From Tunturibacter empetritectus (GTDB taxonomy: Bacteria; Acidobacteriota; Terriglobia; Terriglobales; Acidobacteriaceae), in NCBI RefSeq assembly GCF_040358985.1, contig NZ_CP132932.1, positions 1,612,001-1,676,000 of the forward strand: a stretch of DNA of 64,000 nucleotides, written 5' to 3'. This document shows positions 18,479 through 27,462 of this stretch, in pieces. The notes beneath the pieces were generated by a model. That model searched no databases. It saw only the letters and a list, made by a program, of their open reading frames with translations, and had not been told where the DNA came from. Every line of letters starts with the position of its first letter. Within the stretch, counting starts at the first letter, position 1. Both the position numbers and the translations under genes were made by a program.

Positions 18479-19381
18479 CTAATTATTCGCCGCTGCTTCG
18501 GTGGTTCGCCTGAGGAGGTCGAAGGCTTGCGTGGCTTTGGTGATTGCGGATTCGGGGGTCTCTTCAAGTTCGTGGGCGATCTCGAGGATACCGGGGGTGT
18601 TGGCTGGGAGGGAGGCGATGTGTTTTGCGACATTTTTCCAGTCGATACTCAAACTTCCGGGACTCGCGGTGCCGGGCCAGAGGTGATCGTCCCTCTGGCC
18701 GAGGTTGTCGTGAAGGTGAAGCTCGGCGATGCGGGGCTTGAGAAGCTCAAAGGCTTCGTCGATACCCTTATTGGGCTGGCTACCGTCGGGGGGTGCTGAA
18801 AGATGCGCGTGACCGACGTCGAGGGTGACGCCTACGCGGTCGAAGTGGCCGACCTTGAGGATCTCGAGGAGGTGCTCGGGTGTGGTGATCTCGTTCTGGA
18901 GATTTTCGAGCAGGATGCGGACACCGAGGGGGTGGGCGAAGGCTTTGAGGTGCTCGATGGCGGTGAGGGAGTTCTCGAGGGCGCGGAGGTTCCAGGCGTC
19001 GTCCTTGTAGCCAAGATGAAGGGTACAGGCGGAGATGGGAATTTGCTCGGCGGACTCGAGGGCGCGCTTGACCTCGTCCATGGCAGCGATGCGGCGGGAC
19101 TTTTCGGGGTCGATGAGGTTGAGATTGGGGGCGACGTGGCGGGACCACTGGGCATCGGCGCGGTCGCTGATGTAGAGGGGCTGGTGAAGGGTGGCTCCCA
19201 CGCCGGTCGAGTTGAACCAGGTGGCGATGTCCCGGACGGCGGCACGGTCGGTGTAGTCGAAGTGGTGGCGGGCGGCGAAGATCTCGATGACCTGAGCGCC
19301 GGATTTGTGCAGGGAGTCGAGCAGGCCTGGGTGAAGACGCTGGGGCAGGAAGACGTGGGTGGAGATTCCGGGTTGCATCAT
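18479..19381 (-). CDS. sugar phosphate isomerase/epimerase-like TIM barrel
   Basis: The 300-residue product fits the AP-endonuclease-2/xylose-isomerase-like TIM-barrel superfamily. Metal-ligand-like residues appear in ILLENLQNE (Glu), [10 protein letters not shown] (Asp/His), [18 protein letters not shown] (His/Asp) and GILEIAHE (Glu). Substrates vary (inosose, hydroxypyruvate, other sugars) and cannot be read from sequence. The start is ATGATG; the second ATG (19378) has slightly better spacing from AAGAG. A decayed copy of its 5' end lies at 21010-21197 in the same orientation, next to a second SGNH gene. Confidence 0.8.
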   Translation of the reverse strand: MMQPGISTHVFLPQRLHPGLLDSLHKSGAQVIEIFAARHHFDYTDRAAVRDIATWFNSTGVGATLHQPLYISDRADAQWSRHVAPNLNLIDPEKSRRIAAMDEVKRALESAEQIPISACTLHLGYKDDAWNLRALENSLTAIEHLKAFAHPLGVRILLENLQNEITTPEHLLEILKVGHFDRVGVTLDVGHAHLSAPPDGSQPNKGIDEAFELLKPRIAELHLHDNLGQRDDHLWPGTASPGSLSIDWKNVAKHIASLPANTPGILEIAHELEETPESAITKATQAFDLLRRTTEAAANN

Positions 19382-19464
19382 CTCTTAAGGTACAGCAGTG
19401 GAAGCTCAAAGACATCGAAGGAGTTCGGCAGGGGTCGGCTAGAATCGGACCGACGGGGGACGAG

Positions 19465-20214
19465 ATGAAGACTTCGACATGGGCGCTCGTGGGGTCTATG
19501 GCGCTGATTACCGCTACTGGGTGCACGCCGATGGTGGCTCGGGTGGAAAGGCCGGAGGATGTGGAGATCATGCGGGCGAAGCTGGCGGATTGGCCACAGC
19601 TGGGGCGATACCGTGTGGACAATGCGACCCTTGAACCGGTTCCTGCGGGAGAGCAACGGATTGTATTTTATGGGGACTCGGTTACGGACTTCTGGGGTCG
19701 GCGCGAGGACACGGGGGAGTTTTTTCCTGGCAAACCTTATATCAATCGGGGCATCATCGGACAGACTACAGCTCAGATGGTGTTGCGGTTTCGGCAGGAT
19801 GTGATCGATCTGCACCCGGACGCGGTGGTTATTCTAGCGGGGACAAACGACATCGGGGTAAAGACGGGGCCAATGACACCCGAGATGACCGAAGATAACT
19901 TCCGTTCGATGGCGGAGCTGGCAAAGGCGAACGGAATTCAAGTGATTCTGGCGTCTATTACGCCGACTCTGGACTATCCCTGGAGGAGAGGCCTGGCTCC
20001 AGTGCCGAAGATCAAGGCGCTGAACGACTGGCTGCGGGAGTATTGCGTGGAGCACTCGTTGACGTACCTGGATTATTACTCGGCTATGGTGGACGCAACG
20101 GGAGGAATGAAACCGGGGATAAGCTTCGACGGGTTACATCCGAACGCGAAGGGGTATGCGATTATGACGCCACTGGCGCAGGCAGCGATCGATAAGACGC
20201 TGGGTCGTCGATAA
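19465..20214 (+). CDS. SGNH/GDSL hydrolase lipoprotein
   Basis: The 249-residue product has a lipobox-like T-A-T-G-C near residues 16-20. It carries the SGNH blocks: block I FYGDSVTDFWG (nucleophile Ser), the Gly of block II in NRGIIGQTT, block III AGTNDI, and block V DGLHPNAKGY (Asp and His). It probably deacylates or de-esterifies a carbohydrate or lipid outside the cytoplasm. GGGGGACGAG precedes the ATG. Its closest relative in the window is the gene at 21289, clearly a paralog along the whole catalytic domain. Confidence 0.9.
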   Translation: MKTSTWALVGSMALITATGCTPMVARVERPEDVEIMRAKLADWPQLGRYRVDNATLEPVPAGEQRIVFYGDSVTDFWGRREDTGEFFPGKPYINRGIIGQTTAQMVLRFRQDVIDLHPDAVVILAGTNDIGVKTGPMTPEMTEDNFRSMAELAKANGIQVILASITPTLDYPWRRGLAPVPKIKALNDWLREYCVEHSLTYLDYYSAMVDATGGMKPGISFDGLHPNAKGYAIMTPLAQAAIDKTLGRR

Positions 20215-20404
20215 CGCGGACTAGCGGTCCAGGGTTCCACCAGCGACGATCCTGTTGAAAAAGTCATGCTCCGGTTGGATGCGGCCGATAAAGGAATTCT
20301 CTGCGACTTTCGTGGAGTTTTTGTGTGGTGCTGCCCGTGCTGTGATGAGTGAGGTTAGTTTCGGATGGACTTCAACTTTGCTGAGAGAGGGTCGTACGAA
20401 AACT

Positions 20405-20998
20405 ATGCGCTGGCTTGGTGTTTCTTCTCTGTTGGTTCTCTCTGGGTTGGGCACTGATGCCTACAGCCAGCAAGCAGTTGCGCCGGCATCTCGGCCCGCA
20501 CTGGTTGCGCGGATGGAGATAGCACCTACTCTTGTCACTCGTGTGTTAAGAGGCCCGGATGCTTCCGGCAAGTACAAACTGCGTGAAGGCATGGATCTAG
20601 TCCTGGCATTCTCGCGTGATGTGAGTTCGAAGACGGCGGTAGAGGGTGACCCCGTCAGGTTCACGCTGGTCGACGATCTGAGGGTCAGTGGCGTCGTGGT
20701 GGCGAAGGCCGGATGCAAAGCTGTCGGCGAAGTGGCCAGAGCAGAGCGGCCCCGGATGATGGGAAAGGCTGGCGAGCTAGACATTAGCCTCGACTACCTG
20801 AAGGTTGGAGACGAAAAAGTAGCGCTGCGGGGCACGAAAGACAAAAAGGGAGAGAGTGGCACAAGAGCAGCGGTGGTGCTGACGGTGCTGTTTGGCCCTA
20901 TCGGCCTGATCAAACACGGGAAAGATGTCGATATTAAGCAGGGGCAATCGCTGCACGCTTTCGTAGCGGATGATATCTCGCTGCCGCCTATTTCGTAA
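20405..20998 (+). CDS. exported protein of unknown function
   Basis: From ATG 20405 the product is 197 residues with a signal peptide ending near AYSQQ (residues 20-23). The mature part is beta-rich (VEGDPVRFTLVDDLRVSGVVVAKAG, then LDISLDYLKVGDEKVALRG), followed by a hydrophobic AAVVLTVLFGPIGLIKHGKD segment and a terminal beta strand. This recalls acidobacterial exported proteins with a 'G.. A.G.V' beta-sandwich pattern, but I cannot name the family. The frame extends back to 20255 without signal-like sequence. It lies between the two copies of the SGNH duplication. Confidence 0.65.
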   Translation: MRWLGVSSLLVLSGLGTDAYSQQAVAPASRPALVARMEIAPTLVTRVLRGPDASGKYKLREGMDLVLAFSRDVSSKTAVEGDPVRFTLVDDLRVSGVVVAKAGCKAVGEVARAERPRMMGKAGELDISLDYLKVGDEKVALRGTKDKKGESGTRAAVVLTVLFGPIGLIKHGKDVDIKQGQSLHAFVADDISLPPIS

Positions 20999-21009
20999 TG
21001 TCCCATTCG

Positions 21010-21197
21010 AACACGTTGAGGATAGCGATGGTGCGGAACCATGAGGCGACGTTCGCGGGCTGCGGCTCGGGCAATGTAGCTAAGTGACGGCGGGCGGCGA
21101 AGCTCTCAATGATCTGGGTGCGGATTTGTAGAGAGCGTCGAGCAGGCGTGGGTGAAGACGCTAGGGCAGAGGGCCTGGATCGAGATGTCAGGTGCAT
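21010..21197 (-). pseudogene. decayed 5' fragment of the isomerase gene
   Basis: Read on the minus strand from ATG 21197, this region aligns with the first 60 or so codons of the TIM-barrel isomerase at 18479-19381. PDISIQALCPSVFTHACSTL corresponds to its residues 4-23, and ESFAARRHLATL to its EIFAARRHFDYT segment. The match needs frame changes right after the start codon and again mid-way, and the rest of the gene is missing. It is followed upstream, as in the intact pair, by a divergent SGNH gene, so it is a duplication relic. Confidence 0.75.
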
Positions 21198-21288
21198 ATC
21201 TTTCAAGGCACAGCGGGAGAGGGTTCGGTGGTGAATTGAAGGGCATTGGGGTGGTTCGGCTAAAATTGGGCCGCAAGTGGAGCATAGG

Positions 21289-22119
21289 ATGACGGGTTCT
21301 ACACGGCTGATTGTGACTGGATGTATCGGGATGTGGTGTGGGGCGGGGTATGGGCAGGTTGGGACGGCTCCGGAGACGCCAGCGCAAACGTCAATGCAGA
21401 CTCCTGCCGTGGGACCAACTTCGACTAAGGTGCCGGTGGTTGGGACGCCAGTGGAGATGGCGAAGCAGATTGCCACGCTACAGGCTAAGCTTGCGGATTG
21501 GCCGGGGTTGGATCGGTATAAGGCCGACAATGAAGGACTGGCTCCGGTGGCGGAGGGAGAGCAACGGGTGGTGTTCTATGGAGACTCGATTACGGACGCA
21601 TGGGGACGATCCCCAACTACGGGAGAGTTCTTCCCTGCGAAGCCATATGTGAATCGGGGGATCAGCGGGCAGACCACGCCGCAGATGGTGGTGCGGTTTC
21701 GGCAGGATGTGATCGGCCTGCATCCGGCGGCGGTTTTGATTCTGGCCGGGACAAATGACATTGCTGGAAATACAGGGCCGATGACCGCGCAGATGACGGA
21801 GGATAACTTCCGGTCGATGATCGATCTCGCGAAGTCGAATGGGATCAAGGTGATTGTGGCTTCGATTCTTCCGGCGGCAGATTACCCATGGAAGCGGGGA
21901 CTGGAGCCAGCGCTGAAGATCAAGACATTAAACGACTGGCTAAGGGGATACTGCATCAACCACTCGGTGACGTATTTGGACTATTACTCCGCGATGGTGG
22001 GGCCGGATGGCGGGATGAAGCCAGGTCTCAGCAGTGATGGGGTGCATCCGAATGCGCAGGGGTATGCGATTATGACACCGCTGGCGCAGGCAGCGATCGA
22101 TAAGGCGCTGAATAAGTAG
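21289..22119 (+). CDS. exported SGNH/GDSL hydrolase (paralog)
   Basis: The 276-residue product is closely similar to the hydrolase at 19465: FYGDSITDAWG, NRGISGQTT, AGTNDIAGNTGPM and DGVHPNAQGY carry the catalytic Ser, Gly, Asn and Asp/His. It differs at the N-terminus: instead of a lipobox there is an ordinary signal peptide ending AGYGQ plus a Pro/Thr-rich linker of about 40 residues, so it is probably soluble in the periplasm or secreted. ATG 21289 is chosen over GTG 21277 because GGAG lies six bases before it. Confidence 0.9.
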   Translation: MTGSTRLIVTGCIGMWCGAGYGQVGTAPETPAQTSMQTPAVGPTSTKVPVVGTPVEMAKQIATLQAKLADWPGLDRYKADNEGLAPVAEGEQRVVFYGDSITDAWGRSPTTGEFFPAKPYVNRGISGQTTPQMVVRFRQDVIGLHPAAVLILAGTNDIAGNTGPMTAQMTEDNFRSMIDLAKSNGIKVIVASILPAADYPWKRGLEPALKIKTLNDWLRGYCINHSVTYLDYYSAMVGPDGGMKPGLSSDGVHPNAQGYAIMTPLAQAAIDKALNK

Positions 22120-22169
22120 CGCAGCGGCCCCACTGCTTGTGAAGGCCCATTATGCTGTGATCGAAGATC

Positions 22170-22823
22170 TCATCGACTCGACGGGCCAGTGACCACCTGC
22201 TTTCCGGCAGTATCGACTAGTTGTTGCAGGGGCGGCAGTATGACGAAGTCGGTTAGCTCGGAGTGGTCTGCTGATGTCTTCAGGAGAGTGCTCTGGGCTT
22301 CGATCCATGCCGCGGTTGGTGGGGTGTGGGATTCGATCGATGCGAGAGATTGGATTCCCAGTTGGCCGAGTTGAGTAAGCTGGCTGCGGCGAAGGGTGAG
22401 CTGGTTAAGCTTCGGATGTTCGGGGGCGAGGGCATCTAACGCTGGACCAGAGGCGATCCATGACTGGAAGGGGGTTTGAAGCTGCTGGTGCGCGGCGACG
22501 TGGTCGGCAGGCGTGGCGCTATGGAGGTAGCGTTCGACCAGCAGGCGCAGGTCTTCGCGAAGGGGTGGGTCGGGTCGGGTGTAGTCGACGGCGTTGCCCA
22601 TGGGGGTGAGCTGTGAGGTCTTCTGTTGCTGGTAGCGTTCGTGGAACGGGACCGGGGAGAGCGTGGAGATGAGGACTACAAGCTGAGAGGCTGCGGCTTC
22701 GCTGCCTGCGAGCTGGCGCAGGCCGGACTCGGGGCCGGAGATGTGGGTGAGGCCGAGGCCGTCGAGCCGGATGGATTCGACAGCGCTGGAGTCTGACGTT
22801 CGGGTTAGCGAGAAAGCATGCAC
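22170..22823 (-). pseudogene. probable C-terminal remnant of a GH20 beta-hexosaminidase
   Basis: The 217 codons resemble the C-terminal, non-catalytic end of acidobacterial family 20 hexosaminidases: a VLISTLSPVPFHERYQQQ segment, VDYTRPDPP, and the terminal DFVILPPLQQLVDTAGK. The catalytic barrel with its Asp-Glu pair is absent. A TAG lies nine codons upstream of the GTG at 22823, and the permease gene starts in the opposite direction just beyond. I therefore read it as a broken gene. The family assignment is from memory of pattern only, and a stand-alone small protein is possible. Confidence 0.5.
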
Positions 22824-22860
22824 CGCTGCGATACTGGTAGGCGTCTAATGGTTTAAGCCG

Positions 22861-24135
22861 ATGGCAACCACGAACCTTCCCAAACCGAGCTCATTCGACC
22901 GTACGTTGGCCAGCGCGCGTTCGACCATGATGTTCAGTGAGGTTGCGAGGCTGGCGGTCGACAGCTTCCGCGCAAGTAAGACGCGGTTTCTGCTTACCAT
23001 GCTCGGCATGGTCATCGGCTCGATGTCGATTATTTTGGTTGCGACGCTTGGATCCACCGGTAAACAGTATGCGCTGGATCAGTTGACCAGCATCGGACCC
23101 AACAAGGTTGAACTGCAGTACGGCGGCGGAAACGTCAGCGGCCCCGAAAACACCAGCACCCCGGACTACATGACGCTCGATGATCTTCATGCTGTTCTTG
23201 ATCAGGTTCCGGGCATCGTCGCATCGTCTCCCATGCTGGAGTATCACGACAATGTGAGCCTAGGAGGCGGCATCACGAAGCAGACAACGTTGCTTGGCGT
23301 GTCTCCGGAGTATCGGGTCGTGCGCAATCTCATCATTGTGTCCGGCCGCTTTTTTGACGATCAGGATGAGCTTGCCCACGAGAAGGTCGCCGTGATCGTC
23401 AAGCCATTCGCTGAAGAGTTGTATGGCAGCGCAAACGCGGCCGTCGGAAAGACGATCAGCATCAAAGGCATTCCGTTCGTCGTCATAGGGGTATTCAGAG
23501 AGGCGTTTGACACCTATGGACAGTCAGAGATCAGCGACCACACCATGCTTGTGCCCTACCCTGTGGTGCGTTACTTTACCGGCACCAATACGTTGAAAGA
23601 GATCTTCTTCACCATGCGAAGCGCGTCCATGGTGGTTCCAGCCAGCGATCATATTCTCGAGATCGTCCGGTCGCGTCACTATGCGGGCTCGGTCTACACC
23701 GCCGCTACACTGACCGATCTTCTCACCAGCATGGCGAAGATCGCCGATATGCTAACCATCGTGCTCACGCTGGGCGCAGGCATCACGATGATCGTGAGCG
23801 GCGTCGGCATTATGAACAGCATGCTCGCCAACGTGCAGTCGAGGCTGAAAGAGATTGGGATCCGCAAGGCGCTGGGTGCGACGAGCCGCGAGATTCGAAT
23901 GCAGTTTCTGACCGAAGCTGTTTTTCTCTCGTTGAGCGGCGGGATCATTGGGACTATTCTCGGCCTTGCGATTCCCTTTACCCTTGGCCTGCTCACACCG
24001 TTCAAGATCCCGATCAACCCCTGGTCGGTAGTGTTTTCGCTGGGAAGTTCAGTGCTGGTTGGGGTGCTCTTTGGAACGCTGCCAGCAAACCGTGCAGCAC
24101 GGCTTGATCCTGTTCAGACGCTCAAGTACGAATAG
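22861..24135 (+). CDS. MacB/FtsX-type ABC transporter permease
   Basis: The 424-residue protein has the MacB layout: a membrane helix near residues 40-60 (FLLTMLGMVIGSMSIILVA), a long periplasmic MacB_PCD domain (about 65-290), then three helices in the FtsX domain with the conserved GIRKALGATSREIRMQFLTEA loop and the terminal NRAARLDPVQTLKYE. It would work with an ATPase to export or mechanically transmit a signal across the envelope. No ATPase gene is next to it. The only candidate in the window, 38 kb away, is broken. The ribosome binding site is weak. Confidence 0.9.
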   Translation: MATTNLPKPSSFDRTLASARSTMMFSEVARLAVDSFRASKTRFLLTMLGMVIGSMSIILVATLGSTGKQYALDQLTSIGPNKVELQYGGGNVSGPENTSTPDYMTLDDLHAVLDQVPGIVASSPMLEYHDNVSLGGGITKQTTLLGVSPEYRVVRNLIIVSGRFFDDQDELAHEKVAVIVKPFAEELYGSANAAVGKTISIKGIPFVVIGVFREAFDTYGQSEISDHTMLVPYPVVRYFTGTNTLKEIFFTMRSASMVVPASDHILEIVRSRHYAGSVYTAATLTDLLTSMAKIADMLTIVLTLGAGITMIVSGVGIMNSMLANVQSRLKEIGIRKALGATSREIRMQFLTEAVFLSLSGGIIGTILGLAIPFTLGLLTPFKIPINPWSVVFSLGSSVLVGVLFGTLPANRAARLDPVQTLKYE

Positions 24136-24158
24136 CGCTTCCTTGGCTCTGATCGTTA

Positions 24159-24187
24159 CTGGTTACAAATAAACCTGGTTACAAATA
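24159..24187. repeat. 13-base direct repeat
   Basis: CTGGTTACAAATA occurs at 24159-24171 and again at 24175-24187, just after the permease stop and before the terminator. Function unknown. Confidence 0.7.
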
Positions 24188-24190
24188 GAA

Positions 24191-24235
24191 ACGCATCGCC
24201 CTTCGCAAGAGATCTGCGCAGGGCGATGCGTTTTT
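24191..24235. terminator. strong bidirectional rho-independent terminator
   Basis: Twelve-base arms ACGCATCGCCCT (24191-24202) and AGGGCGATGCGT (24220-24231) pair perfectly, with a T-tract on the plus side (24231-24235) and an A-rich flank that gives a T-tract on the minus strand. It ends both the permease (+) and the rplI operon (-). Confidence 0.9.
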
Positions 24236-24254
24236 GTAATTCGTGATGCGTGAG

Positions 24255-24737
24255 TTACGCGGTGGTGGTGGTGGCTGCTGCTTCGGCTTCCGGCTGATCG
24301 CCCTTGACCGTCACCTTGACGTGGCTGGTGACCTCGCGGTGCAGCTTCACGGGAACGTGGTACTCGCCGATCGTCTTCAGCGGCTCCTCGAGGGAGATCT
24401 TGCGACGGTCGATAGTGAAGCCCTTGGCTTCGAGTTGGTGCGCGATATCGCCCGAGGTGACCGAGCCGAACAGATGCTCGTTCTCGCCGACCTTGCGCTC
24501 GAACACAAGCTCAACCTCAGAGAGTTGGGTGGCCAGCTGCTCGGCTCCAGCCTTCTCCTTGGCGGACTTGCGAACCGCCGATGACTTCATCTGTTCGATG
24601 ACTGCCTTGTTGGCGAGGGTCGCCTCGATGGCGAGCTTCTCCGGCAGCAGATAGTTGCGCCCGTAGCCGTCAGCGACCTTGACCACGTCGCCGCGATGTC
24701 CGAGCTTGTTTACGTCTTCCTTCAGAATGACTTCCAT
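24255..24737 (-). CDS. rplI: 50S ribosomal protein L9
   Basis: The 160-residue L9 has the conserved N-terminal MEVILKEDVNKLGHRGDVV and GYGRNYLLPEKLA, then the connecting helix and the C-terminal rRNA-binding domain (HLFGSVTSGDIAHQL...). It ends in an Ala/Thr tail beyond the usual length. ATG 24737 is set by the family N-terminus; the frame upstream is not coding. It is the last gene of the operon and ends 20 bases before the terminator. Confidence 0.97.
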   Translation of the reverse strand: MEVILKEDVNKLGHRGDVVKVADGYGRNYLLPEKLAIEATLANKAVIEQMKSSAVRKSAKEKAGAEQLATQLSEVELVFERKVGENEHLFGSVTSGDIAHQLEAKGFTIDRRKISLEEPLKTIGEYHVPVKLHREVTSHVKVTVKGDQPEAEAAATTTTA

Positions 24738-24816
24738 TGCATTTCTCCGATTTCGTCTCTGGCTCGCGGTGCCGCCAGTCTTGCGTATCCCGTAAGGTCC
24801 CGCCGCAGCGGAAGAG

Positions 24817-25167
24817 TTAGAAGCGTGCAGCGAAGGCGAGCAGGGCGATGTTGCGCGACTGCTTGATGGCCAGGCTGAGCTTGCGCTGGTGGCGAGTGCA
24901 GACACCGGTCAGGCGACGGGGAACGATCTTGCCACGCTCGGCAACGAAGCCCTGAAGCAGGCGAACGTCGCGGTAGGAGATGGCGTCAATCTTCTCGGTG
25001 CAGAACTTGCAGACTTTCTTGCGACGGAAGAACTTTCGGCCGCCAGGACCGCCGCCGGGTGCGCCTGCGGGGCGTGGGGTGCGAGGACCTGCGCCGGGGC
25101 CAGAGTGCGATGGGCGGGGTGTTGGTGCGTGGTGCTCAGTGGATTGCGTGCTGGTTTCGTCAGCCAT
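24817..25167 (-). CDS. rpsR: 30S ribosomal protein S18
   Basis: The 116-residue S18 keeps the core [12 protein letters not shown]...[16 protein letters not shown]...[14 protein letters not shown]. The Cys residues (CKFC and the later Cys) resemble a zinc-binding form. An N-terminal extension of about 45 residues rich in Pro, Gly and Ala precedes the core, longer than in most bacteria. It binds S6 in the 30S platform. It lies between rpsF and rplI, with no ssb gene in between. Confidence 0.97.
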   Translation of the reverse strand: MADETSTQSTEHHAPTPRPSHSGPGAGPRTPRPAGAPGGGPGGRKFFRRKKVCKFCTEKIDAISYRDVRLLQGFVAERGKIVPRRLTGVCTRHQRKLSLAIKQSRNIALLAFAARF

Positions 25168-25332
25168 GATAGTTCCCTCTCAGGTGCGTTGTGCCTCTCC
25201 TCGCTCCAGGTTCGCATTGGAGCCTCTGAACAATCGGTAAAATGCAGTCGATTGGAAGCGAAGATCGGTGATCGTAGTGCGTTGTGCGATGCGATTTGTA
25301 TCTCATCGCGAATGTTCAGGCGAAGACGGAAG

Positions 25333-25836
25333 TTAGACCGCGGTGGAGACAGTCTCGGGCGGCGCGTCGGAGGTGACGTGCTCAACGGGAGCTGCTGCAA
25401 CTGGCTTCTTCTCTTCTTCGGTCTCAGACTTTGCTGAATCGGCGTCAGGTGCTGCGGCAGGGGCCTGAACAGGTGCTGCGATCGGCTGGGCGCTACGCTT
25501 GACCTTGGTGTCGCGGATGGCCTTTACCTTCGCGAGACGCTTCTCTTCTTCGTCCATGCGAACGGTGATGAACTTGATGACCTGCTCGGAGACGCGGAGG
25601 CGACGCTCGATCTCGGTGATCAGCGAACCGGCTGCGGCGACGTTCAGCAGGACGTAGAAGCCGTCGTTGAACTTGCGGACAGTGTAGGCGAGCCGGCGAC
25701 GGCCCATCTTCTCGACGCTCTTGATTTCACCGCCACCATTGGTGACGTTCGCGGAGAAGCCTTCAATCAGCTTGTCGAGTTCGGCTTCTTCAACATCCGG
25801 ACGGACGATGAACATGATTTCGTAGGTACGATTCAT
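25333..25836 (-). CDS. rpsF: 30S ribosomal protein S6
   Basis: The 167-residue S6 has the family core in residues 1-95 (YEIMFIVRPDVEE, GRRRLAYTVRKFNDGFYVLL, then RVSEQVIKFITVRM) followed by about 65 extra residues rich in Ala, Pro and Glu. S6 pairs with S18 on the 30S platform. AAAGAAG lies upstream of the ATG. It is preceded by a hairpin leader. Confidence 0.96.
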   Translation of the reverse strand: MNRTYEIMFIVRPDVEEAELDKLIEGFSANVTNGGGEIKSVEKMGRRRLAYTVRKFNDGFYVLLNVAAAGSLITEIERRLRVSEQVIKFITVRMDEEEKRLAKVKAIRDTKVKRSAQPIAAPVQAPAAAPDADSAKSETEEEKKPVAAAPVEHVTSDAPPETVSTAV

Positions 25837-25851
25837 TCGATTACTTCTTTC

Positions 25852-25870
25852 TGCGAAGTTCTGCTTCGCA
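25852..25870 (-). promoter_or_regulatory. hairpin in the rpsF leader
   Basis: TGCGAAG (25852-25858) pairs with CTTCGCA (25864-25870) just upstream of the rpsF ribosome binding site. Many bacteria carry an S6:S18-binding autoregulatory RNA here; the CCG-bulge signature of that motif is not clear in this hairpin. Confidence 0.3.
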
Positions 25871-25951
25871 CCGTGCTGACGTCTATTCTGCCAACCCGGT
25901 TTGGAATTTCGACTGCGGTTAATTTCTAACTACACCTGACCTAATGCTTCT

Positions 25952-26581
25952 TTACTTCTCCTTCGACACGTCCGATCCATTCTCCGGATCATCTGGCCGA
26001 CGGTTAAACCTGTTCATCGCGGCACTGACCCCTTCGGTCAACACCATCTCGACAGCATCTTCGACCCTGTCGAGCACCTCATCCAGCTTCGCAAGCTCCT
26101 GCTTGCGAAACTGCGACAGCAGATAATCTCTGCCGCCGGCCTTAATCTCTCTACCATCCTCAAGCGCCGGTTTCCCAACGCCGATCCGAATGCGCAGCCA
26201 CTCTTCCGTTCCAAGCGCACCGGAGATCGACTTCACTCCGTTATGCCCGTTCGCCCTGCCGTTCGCGCTGATGCGAAGCCTGCCCAGCGGAAATGCAAGC
26301 TCGTCATAGAGGACGATCAGGTCCTCCGACGGGATTGCAATCTCAAGCTCGTGAACCAGCGCGGCTACCGAAAGCCCGCTCAAATTCATGTACGTCTCAG
26401 GTTTGGCCAGCAGAACCTCGTGTCCTCTAAGCCTTGCCTTCGCTGTGAGAGCCCGTCCCCGGCGATTGGAGAGGACCACGCCGCAGTCGTCCGCGATGCG
26501 ATCCACTGCAAGAAAGCCAGCGTTGTGCGGCGTGAACTGATACTCGATACCGGGGTTGCCGAGACCGACAATCAACTTCAC
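25952..26581 (-). CDS. pth: peptidyl-tRNA hydrolase
   Basis: Releases peptides from peptidyl-tRNA that dropped off ribosomes. The 209-residue product has the GLGNPGIEYQFTPHNAGF motif (Asn8 and catalytic His19), the MNLSG segment, and the YDELAFPLGRLRI and NGHNGVKSI motifs. The C-terminus is slightly longer and charged. It lies 68 bases downstream of rplY in the ispE-to-rplI cluster, a common bacterial gene order. Confidence 0.96.
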   Translation of the reverse strand: MKLIVGLGNPGIEYQFTPHNAGFLAVDRIADDCGVVLSNRRGRALTAKARLRGHEVLLAKPETYMNLSGLSVAALVHELEIAIPSEDLIVLYDELAFPLGRLRISANGRANGHNGVKSISGALGTEEWLRIRIGVGKPALEDGREIKAGGRDYLLSQFRKQELAKLDEVLDRVEDAVEMVLTEGVSAAMNRFNRRPDDPENGSDVSKEK

Positions 26582-26649
26582 GCTTTGTTTCCCTTTCCAG
26601 CAAACTCAGGCGGCCCGCAAATCCCAAAAGATCGGCAGGCCGCGTAAAA

Positions 26650-27348
26650 CTACTTCTTCTTCGCGTCCTTGGCATCGGCAGCAGGAGCAGCAGGAGCGGC
26701 TGCATCTGTCTTGCCCTTCTTGGCGACCTCTGGCTCAGTCGGTGCAACAACGACTGCTTCGACTGCCACAACCTCTTCCTTGATGATGGTGACGTGCGCA
26801 ACGGTCGCGTTCTCGTCTTCGAGGAACTTGAGACTGCCCGAGTGCGGCAGGTCAGAGACGTGGATGATGCCGTGCAGCTCGAGGTTAGAAACGTCGACGT
26901 CGAGGTGGCTCGGAATATCGTTTGGCAAGCACTCAACTTCAACTTCCCGCATGACATGCTCGAGGATGCCACCCTGCGATTTGACGCCGACAGGAATGCC
27001 AACCAACTGGATCGGCACCGAAACGGTCATCATCTTGTCCATCGCAATGCGCTTCAGGTCGATGTGCAGCAGGTGGCCCTTGATGGGCTCATTCTGCCAG
27101 TCGACGATCATGGCCTTGACGATCGCGGAACCTTCGACGTTGAGATCGAAGATGGTGTTGTGGCCCGAGTCGGAGTGGAGAATCTTGGTGATGACCTTAG
27201 GGTCTACCGCAACGGCGACTGCGTCCTGGCCTGCGCCGTAGACGACCGCCGGAATTTTGCCTGCGACACGAACGCGACGAGCGGCGTTCTTGTTGAACTT
27301 GCCCTCGCGGGGCGTTGCGACGACTGCTTCCATAGTGGATGATGCCAT
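26650..27348 (-). CDS. rplY: 50S ribosomal protein L25 (CTC family)
   Basis: The 232-residue protein has the L25 N-terminal 5S-rRNA-binding domain (VATPREGKFNKNAARRVR, then GKIPAVVYG) and the beta-rich CTC/TL5 C-terminal domain (VPIQLVGIPVGVKSQGG). It ends in an Ala/Lys-rich tail. In many bacteria this general-stress form sits between prs and pth, exactly as here. Confidence 0.96.
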   Translation of the reverse strand: MASSTMEAVVATPREGKFNKNAARRVRVAGKIPAVVYGAGQDAVAVAVDPKVITKILHSDSGHNTIFDLNVEGSAIVKAMIVDWQNEPIKGHLLHIDLKRIAMDKMMTVSVPIQLVGIPVGVKSQGGILEHVMREVEVECLPNDIPSHLDVDVSNLELHGIIHVSDLPHSGSLKFLEDENATVAHVTIIKEEVVAVEAVVVAPTEPEVAKKGKTDAAAPAAPAADAKDAKKK

Positions 27349-27462
27349 GATGAATCTTCCTTTCGGGCACAGAGTTGAGCTCTGCTCCCTTTGTCTCTTG
27401 CTTCCTGTCTCTTGCTACCAGGCTACCTGGGTTGATCCAGGCCGCCTGTAGCTGATTGCGAC

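Noticed and set aside
20221..20454. A 77-codon minus-strand frame whose end looks protein-like
   Set aside because: The C-terminal part reads plausibly, but I recognise no family, there is no clear start signal, and it overlaps the upstream region of the exported-protein gene at 20405. It could be a gene scrap; the evidence is too thin.
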